Of a DNA stretch of 64,000 bases, positions 14,375 through 23,767 are shown one piece after another; position 1 is the first letter of the stretch, and each line of letters begins with the position of its first letter. The position numbers were made by a program, and so were the translations under genes. The notes below the pieces were generated by a model that made no database searches, had not been told where the DNA came from, and was given only the letters and a program-made list of their open reading frames with translations. This stretch comes from Prochlorococcus sp. AG-418-C09 (GTDB lineage Bacteria; Cyanobacteriota; Cyanobacteriia; PCC-6307; Cyanobiaceae), in assembly GCA_003214355.1 (NCBI GenBank), contig QCLS01000002.1, forward strand, positions 62,001 to 126,000. The letters are read 5' to 3'.

Positions 14375-15027
14375 TGAAAATAGTTTTTGAAAATGAAAAT
14401 ACTGAAACCATTGATACAACTTTTTTCAGGTCTTTTGAAGAATGCAAAAGTACAATCATAAATAAACCTTCATCTTTAATACCCTTACGTGCATATCTAT
14501 TTACCTTCGAGATAATTCTCAGCTGCTCAAAACTAAAAGAACTTAAAACTATATTTAATTCAAGAAATATAAATTTGATAGCTATTTATACACATTCAAG
14601 AGAAACATCCATATGCGCTAACGCTTTAAAAATAAAGGCCTATTATGAACTACCGTCAAACAAATATAACCATATAAACTTTAAGCAAACAAAAAGCAAT
14701 ACTGACTATTATCACAAAGGGACAATAAGATCTGGTAATAAAATATCTTCAAACGGAAATCTTTTTATTATTGGAGATGTAAACCCAGGAGCTCAAATAT
14801 CAGCTAAAAAAAACATTTACGTATGGGGTAAATTGTGTGGTATTGCAATTGCAGGAAAAGACGGTGATGATAAATCCACAATCTCGTCACTTTACTTAAA
14901 CCCTTTGCAATTAAGGATAAATACCTCTTTGGCGATTGGTCCAAAAGAAAAACCTAATGATTTTTATCCGGAAATCGCACTTTTAGAAGGGGGAGAAATT
15001 GTTATCAAACCTCTACTAATTAAATGA
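14374..15027 (+). CDS. minC: Septum site-determining protein MinC
   Basis: 217 residues. The C-terminal half (about residues 112-217) has the MinC beta-helix with RSGNKISSNGNLFIIGDVNPGAQISA and YVWGKLCGIAIAGKDGD, which binds MinD and FtsZ. The N-terminal half is divergent, as usual. MinC blocks FtsZ ring formation away from mid-cell. First of minC-minD-minE, with 120 bp before minD. Confidence 0.95.
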   Translation: MKIVFENENTETIDTTFFRSFEECKSTIINKPSSLIPLRAYLFTFEIILSCSKLKELKTIFNSRNINLIAIYTHSRETSICANALKIKAYYELPSNKYNHINFKQTKSNTDYYHKGTIRSGNKISSNGNLFIIGDVNPGAQISAKKNIYVWGKLCGIAIAGKDGDDKSTISSLYLNPLQLRINTSLAIGPKEKPNDFYPEIALLEGGEIVIKPLLIK

Positions 15028-15147
15028 AAAATAATTCAATAATTTGAAATAAATTATTCGAGTATTAATAATTTAAGAATTCCTTAATTTTTTGCATTTG
15101 TCTAGTTTAAAAACTCACTTATTATCTGTAAATATCGAGTTTTTTTT

Positions 15148-15963
15148 GTGGCGAATAAAAGTCGCACTATTTTAATTTGTTCTGGTAAGGGTGGAGTTGG
15201 GAAAACAACTCTAACTGCTAACCTCGGAATCGCCCTTGCTCATAGTGGAGCTACCACTGCAGTACTTGATGCTGACTTTGGTTTAAGGAATCTTGATCTT
15301 CTTCTAGGTCTTGAAAATCGTATTATCTATACAGCCCAAGATGTTCTTGACAATAATTGTCGTCTCGAACAAGCCTTAGTACGGCATAAACAAGAGCCAA
15401 ATTTGGCTTTATTGCCAGCAGGCGACCCAAGGATGCTGGACTGGATGAAACCAGAAGACATGAAAAGAATTAGTGATTTACTAAGTGAAAAATTTGATTA
15501 TGTCCTAATAGATTGCCCTGCTGGAGTCGAAGATGGCTTCAAAAATGCACTTGCTGGTTGCAAAGAAGCTATTGTCGTAACTAATCCAGAATTATCTGCT
15601 GTTAGAGATGCAGATAGAGTTGTGGGTATATTGAACACATGCGACGTAGAACCTATCCAACTTGTCATAAACAGAGTAAGACCTAATATGATGGCCAATC
15701 AAGAAATGCTCTCAATTGAAGATGTCACTGGTATACTCTCATTACCATTGCTAGGAATAGTTTTGGAAGATGAGCAGGTTATTATTAGTACTAATAGAGG
15801 GGAGCCATTAACATTATCTGGAAAGAAATCTCCGGCTTCTAAATGCTATATCAATGTTTCTCAAAGACTTTCTGGTGAGGATGTTCCTGTTATTGACCCT
15901 AATAAAGAAGGGAAAAATTTTAGAGATAAATTCATGAGATTAATGCAAACAAAGATTTTCTAA
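15148..15963 (+). CDS. minD: Septum site-determining ATPase MinD
   Basis: 271-residue membrane-associated ATPase of the ParA/MinD group. The deviant Walker [10 protein letters not shown] is at about residues 13-21, Walker B-like VLIDCPAG near 119-126, and a C-terminal amphipathic helix ([15 protein letters not shown]) provides membrane binding. The start is GTG 15148, before [15 protein letters not shown]; no closer ATG fits. MinD recruits MinC to the membrane and is stimulated by MinE, whose gene begins 5 bases downstream. Confidence 0.98.
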   Translation: MANKSRTILICSGKGGVGKTTLTANLGIALAHSGATTAVLDADFGLRNLDLLLGLENRIIYTAQDVLDNNCRLEQALVRHKQEPNLALLPAGDPRMLDWMKPEDMKRISDLLSEKFDYVLIDCPAGVEDGFKNALAGCKEAIVVTNPELSAVRDADRVVGILNTCDVEPIQLVINRVRPNMMANQEMLSIEDVTGILSLPLLGIVLEDEQVIISTNRGEPLTLSGKKSPASKCYINVSQRLSGEDVPVIDPNKEGKNFRDKFMRLMQTKIF

Positions 15964-15967
15964 AAAA

Positions 15968-16276
15968 ATGACACTAAGAGATCTTATTAACAAACTTCTA
16001 GGCAGACAACCTGCTAGTGCAAACACTGCAAGAGAAAGATTACAGCTTGTTTTAGCCCATGATAGGGTTGACATGAGTACTCTAACTACTGATCTTCTCG
16101 ACAAAATGAGGAGAGAAATATTAGACGTTGTAGCAAAATATGTAGAAATCGATTTCGAAGAAGTCGCAGTGAGTTTAGAGACAGAGGATAGAATGACTGC
16201 TTTGGTTGCCAATCTTCCAATCAAAAGAACTCTAAGCGGAGAAATAAAGTTTAAGGATTCCGAAAATAAAAAATAA
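15968..16276 (+). CDS. minE: Cell division topological specificity factor MinE
   Basis: 102 residues. The N-terminal anti-MinCD helix region includes [15 protein letters not shown] (about 19-33), followed by the dimerisation domain with [13 protein letters not shown]. It stimulates MinD ATPase and drives Min oscillation. It completes the minCDE cluster, with tRNA-Thr following at 16343. Confidence 0.97.
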   Translation: MTLRDLINKLLGRQPASANTARERLQLVLAHDRVDMSTLTTDLLDKMRREILDVVAKYVEIDFEEVAVSLETEDRMTALVANLPIKRTLSGEIKFKDSENKK

Positions 16277-16342
16277 TTAAATTTATTAGGAATTTAAAGA
16301 AAGCTTTTATAAGATCCTTTATTTATGTAAAATAGTCCATAC

Positions 16343-16414
16343 GCCGGCTTAGCTCAGTGGTAGAGCAGCGCTTTTGTAAAGCGAAGGCCATCAGTTCAAA
16401 TCTGTTAGCCGGCA
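16343..16414 (+). tRNA. tRNA-Thr (anticodon TGT)
   Basis: 72 nt beginning GCCGGCTTAGCTCAG and ending GTTAGCCGGCA. The anticodon stem-loop GCGCTTTTGTAAAGCG places TGT in the loop. The acceptor stem pairs GCCGGCT with AGCCGGC. CCA is not encoded. Confidence 0.96.
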
Positions 16415-16427
16415 TATTCATTTTTTA

Positions 16428-16592
16428 TTAGTGATTATTTGAATCAACAGAAAATATTATTAAGAAAATAGCAACAAAAACAAATGGAAAGAATTTAAAC
16501 TCAAAAATGCTAGTTAATAATGTTGTTGAGTATTTTAAAATCCAGAAAGATGAAAATTGGATTAGAAAAACGAAGAAAATCAATAATCCCAT
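16428..16592 (-). CDS. Predicted 54-residue hydrophobic membrane peptide
   Basis: An ATG-started ORF that begins immediately after the stop of the tsaC-like gene on the same strand. It encodes two hydrophobic stretches (GLLIFFVFLIQFSSFWIL at about residues 2-19 and FFPFVFVAIFLIIFSV at about 34-49), compatible with two membrane helices. The immediate abutment suggests translational coupling with the upstream gene. I recognise no family. In AT-rich DNA, Phe/Ile/Leu-rich frames arise by chance, so coding status is uncertain. Confidence 0.45.
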   Translation of the reverse strand: MGLLIFFVFLIQFSSFWILKYSTTLLTSIFEFKFFPFVFVAIFLIIFSVDSNNH

Positions 16593-17174
16593 TTAAATAG
16601 AATCCCCAATTGGTATTTGACCCTTTCTAATCAATCTCCACCTTCCTTTCTCAACCCAAGCAACTATTGTGCTTGCCTTACCACTGCATATTTCCCAAGG
16701 TACAGGTCCTAAGATATCAACCTCTGGTAAATCTTTTGAAACTGAATTTGCATTAAACGATGTAGACAAGCCTGAAATATTTGCACTAGAGGTAGCTAAT
16801 GGCCCAATTTCATTAATCAACCCTTGAGCTGATGATGAATTAGGGATTCTAATTCCTAAAGTATTATCTTTAGCAATAAAATTTAATTTTTTATTATTAG
16901 CTTTTGGTATAACCAGAGTTAAAGCTCCTGGCCAATATTTCCTACCAATTTCTATTACGTCTTCTACTGCTACTTCATTTACATAATGAAGAATCTGAGA
17001 CAATTTAGCGCCCATTAGGATTAAGGCTTTATTTTTATCTCTGTGCTTAGTTTGATAAATAATTTCAGAGAATTTTGGCAAGCAACCTATTGCTGGTAAT
17101 GTGTCAGTTTGAAAAATTATTGGCAAACCCATATTTAATTTTTCTATAGCTTCTTCTTTACTTAAAGCCTTCAT
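16593..17174 (-). CDS. tsaC: Sua5/YciO/YrdC-family threonylcarbamoyl-AMP synthase
   Basis: 193 residues of the YrdC fold, the enzyme that makes threonylcarbamoyl-AMP from Thr, bicarbonate and ATP for the t6A37 modification of ANN-decoding tRNAs. Visible motifs: PIIFQTDTLPAIGC (about 15-28), KHRDKNKALILM (about 43-54), WPGALTLVIP (about 86-95), and RIPNSSSAQGLI with LATSSANISG (about 126-135). It is a short single-domain form without the Sua5 C-terminal domain. It lies 28 bp after prmC; both act on the translation machinery. Confidence 0.9.
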   Translation of the reverse strand: MKALSKEEAIEKLNMGLPIIFQTDTLPAIGCLPKFSEIIYQTKHRDKNKALILMGAKLSQILHYVNEVAVEDVIEIGRKYWPGALTLVIPKANNKKLNFIAKDNTLGIRIPNSSSAQGLINEIGPLATSSANISGLSTSFNANSVSKDLPEVDILGPVPWEICSGKASTIVAWVEKGRWRLIRKGQIPIGDSI

Positions 17175-17202
17175 TGAGAATGCAAAACTATAAACGTATA
17201 TT

Positions 17203-18072
17203 CTAGTTATATCTTCCTATTGTAAATCTTCCAATTCCCGATAAATCATTAATTACTTTTACTGAATTAAAACCGTAATTATTAAAAAGGCTTTTTACCT
17301 TTTCCCCCTGATCAAAATGATTTTCTATTATTACCCAACCATTCTCCTTGATGAAATTAGGAGCACCCTTTATTATATTCCTGATATGCTTTAAACCATC
17401 GCTGCCTCCATATAAGGCCAGTTTTGGCTCATAGTTTTTCACTTCAATGGATAAGTTTTCATAAACTTCTTTGGGGATATAAGGTGGATTAGAAACAATA
17501 AAATCAAATTTACCTGAAAATCCATTAAAAGCACCCCACCAATCTCCTAGATAAAAAGAAAGGTTTGAACAATCAGAAAGATTTAAAAAATTATGTCTTG
17601 CAATAGCTAAAGCTTTATTATCGCAATCCGTAGCAAAACCAACCCAGCTAGGATTTGAAAGAGCCAGAGCTATTGCTATAGCTCCTGACCCTGTCCCCAA
17701 ATCTGCAAAATATATACTTTCTTGGGGAAATGGGAATAAATTATTAACAATATCCACTATTATTTCAGTCTCAACCCTGGGAATCAAAACATCAGAATTT
17801 ACTTTAATTTTTAATTCCCTCCAATATGTTGACTCACATATCTGTTGAATAGGTCTAGAGGTAGTAATATGCTCAATCCAGCTGTTAGTAATATTATTGA
17901 AACTTACTTTTAATTTAACTTCCTGATGGGGATTAATCTTTAAAGCAATAAGATCTCTTTTTGATAATCCACCTAAAATATCAAGCAACAAAAAAAGAGA
18001 TTCTTCATCGCAACCAAAGTCGACTTGTTTTTTAAGCCATATGAGTAGTTCCTGAACGGAAACTGTAAACAT
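17203..18072 (-). CDS. prmC: Release factor glutamine N5-methyltransferase
   Basis: 289 residues. PrmC (HemK) methylates the GGQ glutamine of RF1/RF2. The SAM-binding motif ADLGTGSGAIAIALA is at about residues 122-136 and the substrate-amide motif NPPYIP at about 190-195. A helical N-terminal domain of about 100 residues precedes, as in the family. The start ATG at 18072 gives a normal length. It is upstream of the tsaC-like gene in the same direction. Confidence 0.95.
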   Translation of the reverse strand: MFTVSVQELLIWLKKQVDFGCDEESLFLLLDILGGLSKRDLIALKINPHQEVKLKVSFNNITNSWIEHITTSRPIQQICESTYWRELKIKVNSDVLIPRVETEIIVDIVNNLFPFPQESIYFADLGTGSGAIAIALALSNPSWVGFATDCDNKALAIARHNFLNLSDCSNLSFYLGDWWGAFNGFSGKFDFIVSNPPYIPKEVYENLSIEVKNYEPKLALYGGSDGLKHIRNIIKGAPNFIKENGWVIIENHFDQGEKVKSLFNNYGFNSVKVINDLSGIGRFTIGRYN

Positions 18073-18080
18073 TAACGAAA

Positions 18081-18233
18081 TTAACGCTTTGGTCCAAGCT
18101 TACCTTTACTAGAATCTGAGAAGAAGCTAGATTTTTCTCCATCACTTGTTGAGATAAATAGACCTATTAAAAAAATTGTGGGAACCCCGACAAAGAGAAG
18201 ACTAGCAACGAAGCCAAAATTAGTTGTTTCCAT
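18081..18233 (-). CDS. psbM: Photosystem II reaction centre protein M
   Basis: A 50-residue peptide beginning METTNFGFVASLLFVGVP with one transmembrane helix (about residues 8-27) and a polar tail ending GKLGPKR. PsbM sits at the photosystem II dimer interface. Marine picocyanobacterial PsbM carries this extended tail. It is 8 bp upstream of prmC on the same strand and too short for many gene callers. Confidence 0.96.
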   Translation of the reverse strand: METTNFGFVASLLFVGVPTIFLIGLFISTSDGEKSSFFSDSSKGKLGPKR

Positions 18234-18330
18234 TTAAAAATTTCATTAATTTATTCACTATAGACAGTTAAATGGAAGTCCAGTGGAAAAATCAATAAAG
18301 TAAGTCAACTCATTAACAGTCTTAAACAAT

Positions 18331-18693
18331 TCACTTAGATAATTTTTTATTTTTGGAAGATTCAATTAAATCTTTTAAGTTAGAAGGCGGAGATTGTGGT
18401 TTAGTCAAAACAACTGTAGATGACTTAACCAGAGTTTGGCAGGCCAATCTCCAATTATCTGGTCTTGATTTTAATTTCTGACGCTCTACTTCCGTCAAAG
18501 GACTTAATGAATTAGCTGAACCTCCTTCAATTGAAACGAAGCAAGTACTACATTGACCTGCACCTCCGCAATTGCCGAGCATGCCTTTAATTCCATACAA
18601 TTGTAATTTCTCACGAATTACAACGTCCCTGAGATTTTCACCAGGTCGGCATTGGATCTCAATCCCTTCACGAATAAATCTGATTGTTGTCAT
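18331..18693 (-). CDS. [2Fe-2S] ferredoxin-like protein
   Basis: ATG 18693 gives a 120-residue protein starting MTTIRFIREG; a longer frame upstream is not ferredoxin-like. The iron-sulphur cysteines follow Cx5Cx2C (NCGGAGQCSTC) and then C after 33 residues (RLACQT). That spacing is closer to adrenodoxin-type ferredoxins than to the plant-type photosynthetic PetF (Cx4Cx2C). The electron donor and acceptor are unknown. It is about 97 bp upstream of psbM on the same strand. The last 25 residues are a Lys/Ser-rich tail. Confidence 0.87.
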   Translation of the reverse strand: MTTIRFIREGIEIQCRPGENLRDVVIREKLQLYGIKGMLGNCGGAGQCSTCFVSIEGGSANSLSPLTEVERQKLKSRPDNWRLACQTLVKSSTVVLTKPQSPPSNLKDLIESSKNKKLSK

Positions 18694-18914
18694 TTTTTGT
18701 AATTTTTCTTCTATTTTGGCGCCTAACTTTGAGAATTGTGACCAAAATATTAACAAATTTCTTGCTTAAAATCGTTCATAAACACTGGTACCATTATGTT
18801 TTGAGTGATTTTATAGGAAAAATTAATAAATTACAAAATCCACTGAACTTGTAAAAAAACCCTTACTATCATGATGTTTAGCTGTTTATACAGCATCGTT
18901 ACAAGATTTGATCG

Positions 18915-20438
18915 ATGGGATTGCCTTGGTATCGAGTGCACACTGTAGTAATTAACGACCCAGGTCGATTACTAGCTGTGCATCTCATGCATACAGCATT
19001 ATTAGCCGGCTGGGCCGGCTCAATGGCCCTTTACGAATTGGCCATTTTTGACCCTTCAGACCCTGTACTTAATCCAATGTGGAGACAGGGAATGTACGTT
19101 ATGCCTTTTATGGCAAGATTGGGTATCACTAGTAGTTGGAACGGATGGGATATTACCGGTGCGACAGGAGTTGATCCTGGTTTTTGGAGCTTTGAAGGTG
19201 TAGCTGCTGCTCACATTGTTTTCAGTGGACTGCTGATGTTAGCTTCAATCTGGCATTGGACCTATTGGGACCTAGAGCTTTGGGAAGATTCTAGAACTGG
19301 GGAACCAGCATTAGATCTACCTAGGATTTTTGGAATCCATCTACTTCTTGCTGGACTTACCTGCTTCGGTTTTGGAGCATTCCACTGTGCAAATGTTGGA
19401 ATTTGGGTTTCTGATCCTTATGGCTTAACTGGACATGTAGAACCGGTGTCTCCCTCCTGGGGTGCAGAAGGATTTAATCCTTTCAATCCTGGAGGAATTG
19501 TTGCTAACCATATTGCAGCAGGTTTGATGGGCATTATTGGTGGTATTTTTCATATCACAAATAGGCCTGGAGAAAGGCTATACAAAGCTCTTAAATTAGG
19601 CAGCCTTGAGGGTGTACTAGCTAGTGCTCTTGCAGCTGTACTATTTATCTCCTTTGTAGTATCTGGAACTATGTGGTACGGATCAGCAACAACGCCTGTT
19701 GAATTATTTGGACCAACTAGGTACCAATGGGATTCAGGATATTTCAAAACAGAAATCAATAGAAGGGTTCAGGCTGCCATTGATGAAGGTGCAACTAAGG
19801 CTGAGGCTTATGCAGCTATTCCTGAGAAACTTGCTTTCTACGACTACGTTGGCAATAGCCCAGCAAAAGGAGGTTTGTTCCGTGTTGGAGCCTTGGTGAA
19901 TGGAGATGGCCTACCAACTGGTTGGCAAGGTCATGTTTCATTCCAAGATAAGGAAGGGAATGAGCTTGAAGTAAGAAGGATTCCAAACTTCTTTGAAAAC
20001 TTCCCAGTCATCCTTGAAGATCAAGAAGGTAATGTCAGAGCTGATATTCCCTTCAGAAGAGCTGAAGCAAAGTACTCTTTTGAACAAACCGGCATAACAG
20101 CTACTGTTTATGGTGGTGATTTGAATGGTCAAACCTTTACTGATCCTGCAGTCGTTAAGAGACTTGCTAGAAAAGCTCAGTTAGGAGAAGCCTTCAAATT
20201 TGACAGGGAAACATACAAGTCAGATGGTGTTTTCAGAAGTTCTCCAAGAGCTTGGTTTACTTATGCCCATTTATGCTTTGGTTTACTTTTCCTATTTGGA
20301 CACTGGTGGCACGCATCAAGAACTCTCTACAAAGGTTCCTTTGCAGGAATCGATGCAGAGATTGGGGATCAGGTCGAATTTGGTCTATTCAAAAAGCTTG
20401 GTGATGAATCTACAAGAAGAATCCCAGGTAGGGTTTAA
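18915..20438 (+). CDS. psbB: Photosystem II CP47 chlorophyll apoprotein
   Basis: 507 residues, the CP47 core antenna with six transmembrane helices, paired chlorophyll-ligating His residues (such as [20 protein letters not shown] and HWWHAS near the end) and a large lumenal loop (about residues 260-440). The N-terminus [26 protein letters not shown] is nearly invariant in cyanobacteria. Followed 23 bases later by psbT and then a strong terminator, so psbB-psbT form one operon. Confidence 0.99.
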   Translation: MGLPWYRVHTVVINDPGRLLAVHLMHTALLAGWAGSMALYELAIFDPSDPVLNPMWRQGMYVMPFMARLGITSSWNGWDITGATGVDPGFWSFEGVAAAHIVFSGLLMLASIWHWTYWDLELWEDSRTGEPALDLPRIFGIHLLLAGLTCFGFGAFHCANVGIWVSDPYGLTGHVEPVSPSWGAEGFNPFNPGGIVANHIAAGLMGIIGGIFHITNRPGERLYKALKLGSLEGVLASALAAVLFISFVVSGTMWYGSATTPVELFGPTRYQWDSGYFKTEINRRVQAAIDEGATKAEAYAAIPEKLAFYDYVGNSPAKGGLFRVGALVNGDGLPTGWQGHVSFQDKEGNELEVRRIPNFFENFPVILEDQEGNVRADIPFRRAEAKYSFEQTGITATVYGGDLNGQTFTDPAVVKRLARKAQLGEAFKFDRETYKSDGVFRSSPRAWFTYAHLCFGLLFLFGHWWHASRTLYKGSFAGIDAEIGDQVEFGLFKKLGDESTRRIPGRV

Positions 20439-20461
20439 TTTAACTTTATTATTATTTTCTT

Positions 20462-20560
20462 ATGGAAGCCTTTGCATACGTTTTAATCTTAACTCTTGCA
20501 GTTGTTACTCTATTTTTTGCAGTCGCATTTAGAGATCCGCCTAAATTTGACAGAAAATAG
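20462..20560 (+). CDS. psbT: Photosystem II reaction centre protein T
   Basis: A 32-residue single-helix peptide, [19 protein letters not shown] followed by [13 protein letters not shown]. PsbT lies at the photosystem II monomer interface near D1 and helps recovery from photoinhibition. It follows psbB as in most cyanobacteria and is itself followed by a terminator 6 bases later. Confidence 0.97.
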   Translation: MEAFAYVLILTLAVVTLFFAVAFRDPPKFDRK

Positions 20561-20566
20561 ATTTAG

Positions 20567-20597
20567 AAAACCCCTTCCTTAAAAAGAAGGGGTTTTC
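20567..20597 (+). terminator. Rho-independent terminator of psbB-psbT
   Basis: An 11-bp perfect stem, AAAACCCCTTC and GAAGGGGTTTT, with an 8-base A/T-rich loop. It ends the photosystem II operon just before nrdR. Confidence 0.9.
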
Positions 20598-20649
20598 ATT
20601 ATGTCAAATTTTTACTACTATTAGAGTTGCAACACTCTAATAAAGCTAT

Positions 20650-21129
20650 ATGCAGTGTCCAGCCTGTCAAAATACTGATAGCAGAGTACTTGAATCAAGA
20701 TCTGCTGATGCAGGCAAAAGTGTTCGTAGAAGAAGAGAGTGTTTAAATTGTACTTTCAGATTTACAACTTATGAAAGGATAGAAAGTATGCCTTTATCAG
20801 TTATCAAAAAAGACGGCAGTAGAGAATTATTTAATAAAGATAAGTTAATTACAGGTATATCTAGAGCTTGCGAAAAAACAACTTTCTCCAGTGAGTCAAT
20901 AATAAATTTTGTTGATTCAATAGAATCTAAGATACTTCAAGATTCAAATAAAGATATTTGTTCATCTCAGATCGGAGAATTAATACTTGAGAATCTTAGA
21001 AAAGAAAATGAAGTTGCATACATAAGATTCGCATCAGTTTACAGAAAATTCAATGGAGTTAAGGATTTTATTGCTACTCTCCAGTCATTAAAAAACAGTT
21101 CCAAAAACGAATTAGCTTCAATTTTGTAA
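20650..21129 (+). CDS. nrdR: Transcriptional repressor NrdR
   Basis: 159 residues. A zinc ribbon at the N-terminus ([17 protein letters not shown] and [13 protein letters not shown]; CxxC pairs at 3/6 and 31/34) and an ATP-cone domain (about 49-139; [20 protein letters not shown]). NrdR senses ATP/dATP and represses ribonucleotide reductase genes through NrdR boxes. The nearest following gene is rpsA; no reductase gene lies in the window. Confidence 0.96.
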   Translation: MQCPACQNTDSRVLESRSADAGKSVRRRRECLNCTFRFTTYERIESMPLSVIKKDGSRELFNKDKLITGISRACEKTTFSSESIINFVDSIESKILQDSNKDICSSQIGELILENLRKENEVAYIRFASVYRKFNGVKDFIATLQSLKNSSKNELASIL

Positions 21130-21185
21130 ATTTCAGCGTTTTAAAGTGTAGAATATTAAAGCAATTTTTAAAGTATTCTTAGTGT

Positions 21186-21224
21186 GCAGGCTAAGAGTGC
21201 TGCCTATCAAACTACCAAAGGTAG
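21186..21224 (+). promoter_or_regulatory. Two hairpins in the rpsA 5' leader
   Basis: An AGGC/GCCT stem (21188-21191 with 21102 equivalents at 21202-21205) is followed by a perfect 5-bp hairpin CTACC-AAA-GGTAG at 21212-21224. The second ends 14 bases before the rpsA ATG, where it would cover the ribosome-binding region. S1 synthesis is autoregulated through leader structure in other bacteria; a similar role here is inference only. Confidence 0.4.
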
Positions 21225-21238
21225 ACTGCTACTAAACA

Positions 21239-22330
21239 ATGACAGAAAATTCTTCTCAAACCATAAAAGATCCAAAGGGTGATATTTCAGCTGAATCCTC
21301 ATTACCAAATAATCAGCCTGATGAATCCAAAGTTGTTGATTCTGCTTATGAAGAAAAAGATATTCCATCAGCGGATTCATCTTCTAGCAGAAAAAATAAC
21401 GACTTAGAAAATGCTGGTTTTACACAAGAAGAATTTGCATCACTGCTCGGGAAATATGATTACAACTTTAAGCCAGGGGATCTTGTAAAAGGTACGGTCT
21501 TCGCACTTGAGCCAAAAGGAGCAATGATAGACATAGGTGCTAAAACTGCTGCATTCATGCCAGTACAAGAGGTATCCATCAATAGAGTAGAGGGTCTCAG
21601 CGATGTATTACAGCCTTCAGAATCTCGAGAATTCTTCATAATGAGTGAAGAGAATGAAGATGGTCAATTAGCCTTATCCATCAGAAGGATCGAATATCAG
21701 AGAGCTTGGGAAAGAGTTAGACAATTACAGAAAGAAGATGCCACAATCTATTCAGAAGTTTTTGCTACAAATAGAGGGGGTGCACTTGTTCGAGTTGAAG
21801 GATTAAGGGGATTTATTCCTGGCTCACATATTAGTGCTCGAAAAATCAAAGAGGATCTTGAAGGTGAATACTTACCTCTAAAGTTTCTAGAAGTTGATGA
21901 GGAGAGAAACAGACTGGTTTTAAGTCATAGGAGAGCTTTAGTAGAGAAGAAGATGAACAGACTAGAAGTTGGAGAAGTAGTGATTGGATCAGTAAAAGGA
22001 ATAAAACCTTATGGTGCGTTTATAGACATCGGAGGGGTTAGTGGTCTTCTGCACATATCTGAAATCAGTCATGAACATATTGAGACACCTCATAATGTTT
22101 TAAATGTCAATGATCAAATGAAAGTAATGATTATTGACTTAGATTCAGAAAGAGGGCGAATATCATTATCTACTAAGGCTTTAGAGCCTGAACCAGGAGA
22201 TATGCTCACTGACCCTCAAAAAGTATTTAACAAAGCTGAAGAAATGGCCGCAAAATATAAACAAATGCTTTTTGAACAAACTGATGAGATAGTAGAACAA
22301 GTGACATCAGTTGCGACTACAGAAAATTAA
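21239..22330 (+). CDS. rpsA: 30S ribosomal protein S1
   Basis: 363 residues with three S1 RNA-binding domains, at about 75-145 (FKPGDLVKGTVFALEPKGAMIDIG), 163-230 and 245-315 (LEVGEVVIGSVKGIKPYGAFIDIGG). The roughly 70-residue N-terminal part is Ser/Asp/Glu-rich and low-complexity. Three domains and about 330-365 residues are normal for cyanobacterial Rps1A, against six domains in E. coli. It binds mRNA leaders during initiation. It has its own leader with hairpins. Confidence 0.96.
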   Translation: MTENSSQTIKDPKGDISAESSLPNNQPDESKVVDSAYEEKDIPSADSSSSRKNNDLENAGFTQEEFASLLGKYDYNFKPGDLVKGTVFALEPKGAMIDIGAKTAAFMPVQEVSINRVEGLSDVLQPSESREFFIMSEENEDGQLALSIRRIEYQRAWERVRQLQKEDATIYSEVFATNRGGALVRVEGLRGFIPGSHISARKIKEDLEGEYLPLKFLEVDEERNRLVLSHRRALVEKKMNRLEVGEVVIGSVKGIKPYGAFIDIGGVSGLLHISEISHEHIETPHNVLNVNDQMKVMIIDLDSERGRISLSTKALEPEPGDMLTDPQKVFNKAEEMAAKYKQMLFEQTDEIVEQVTSVATTEN

Positions 22331-22518
22331 TTTAAACCAATTGATGCTTTAGTAAAGGTATTAATGAAATCTATAAACTAAAGAAATTTGTTCCCTCTAT
22401 CAAAAGACTTAATTTCTATAATTTAAAAACCTTTATAATATTTAAATATTGCATCAGAATCAGTAAAACTATTCTTAATATAAATTAGGATCTTTAATTA
22501 TCACATCTACAATATCTA

Positions 22519-23757
22519 ATGAATGAGTACGTTTTTACCTCAGAATCAGTAACTGAGGGTCATCCAGACAAAATATGTGATCAGATAAGTGATGCCATCT
22601 TGGATGCTTTGTTAATTCAAGATCCTAATAGCAGAGTGGCTTGTGAAACAGTTGTAAATACAGGTCTTTGCTTGTTGACAGGTGAAATAACTACTAAAGC
22701 AAAGGTTGATTATATCAAGATCGCAAGAAAAGTTATTCAAGAAATAGGTTATGAAGGGGCTAAGGCTGGTGGATTTGATGCAAGTAGTTGTTCCGTTTTA
22801 GTTGCCCTAGATGATCAGTCACCAGACATAGCTCAGGGAGTAGACGAAGCAAAAGATACAAGTGGGGGAGCAAAAGATGATCTTGGAGCAGGTGACCAAG
22901 GAATAATGTTTGGATATGCTTGTGATGAGACCCCTGAACTAATGCCACTACCAATTAGCTTAGCTCATAGATTAGCCAGGCAATTAGCCAAAGTTAGGCA
23001 TGAGAAGATACTAGAGTATCTTCTCCCCGACGGAAAAACACAAGTCAGTGTAAATTACAAAAATGGAGCACCCATATCAATTCATACCATTTTAATATCC
23101 ACCCAGCACAACGCAATTATCGATGGAATTACTAAAGAAGAAGAAATAATAAAAAGGATAAAAAAAGATCTTTGGGAAAAGGTAGTACTACCTTGCACAG
23201 CCGACTTAAAAATTAAGCCAATTAAAAATGAAACAAGGTTCCTAATTAATCCTACAGGGAAATTTGTTATTGGAGGTCCTCAAGGCGATGCAGGACTGAC
23301 AGGTAGAAAAATTATAGTCGATACCTATGGAGGCTATGCCAGGCATGGTGGAGGAGCCTTCTCAGGCAAAGATCCTACTAAAGTTGATCGATCGGCAGCA
23401 TATGCAGCCAGGTATGTTGCTAAATCGATAGTAAAAGCAAAATTAGCTAAAAAAGCAGAAGTTCAGTTAAGTTATGCAATTGGAATCGCCAATCCAATTT
23501 CAATTCTTGTTGAAACATTTGGAACGGAATCATTAGACCAGCAACATCTGATAGAAATCATTAAAAACAACTTTGATCTTAGACCTTCAGCAATTCTTGA
23601 AACATTTAATTTAAAAAACTTACCCAAAAAAATGGGTGGTAGTTTCTATAGAAAAATAGCATCTTATGGTCATTTCGGTAGAGAAGACTTATCACTCCCA
23701 TGGGAAGATGTCGATGAAAAAGCAAAACAATTAGCATCTATTGCAAAAAAATATTAA
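22519..23757 (+). CDS. metK: S-adenosylmethionine synthetase
   Basis: 412 residues. Makes SAM from ATP and methionine. Hallmarks: [21 protein letters not shown] at the N-terminus (active-site His in EGHPDK), [12 protein letters not shown] (about 128-139), the P-loop-like [14 protein letters not shown] and [19 protein letters not shown]. The 188-bp upstream gap is AT-rich with no SAM riboswitch that I can recognise. It is followed 10 bases later by the kinase gene. Confidence 0.98.
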   Translation: MNEYVFTSESVTEGHPDKICDQISDAILDALLIQDPNSRVACETVVNTGLCLLTGEITTKAKVDYIKIARKVIQEIGYEGAKAGGFDASSCSVLVALDDQSPDIAQGVDEAKDTSGGAKDDLGAGDQGIMFGYACDETPELMPLPISLAHRLARQLAKVRHEKILEYLLPDGKTQVSVNYKNGAPISIHTILISTQHNAIIDGITKEEEIIKRIKKDLWEKVVLPCTADLKIKPIKNETRFLINPTGKFVIGGPQGDAGLTGRKIIVDTYGGYARHGGGAFSGKDPTKVDRSAAYAARYVAKSIVKAKLAKKAEVQLSYAIGIANPISILVETFGTESLDQQHLIEIIKNNFDLRPSAILETFNLKNLPKKMGGSFYRKIASYGHFGREDLSLPWEDVDEKAKQLASIAKKY

Positions 23758-23767
23758 TTATTATTGA

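Noticed and set aside
22331-22518. Possible SAM riboswitch before metK
   Set aside because: No recognisable conserved SAM aptamer core; the gap is plain AT-rich sequence.
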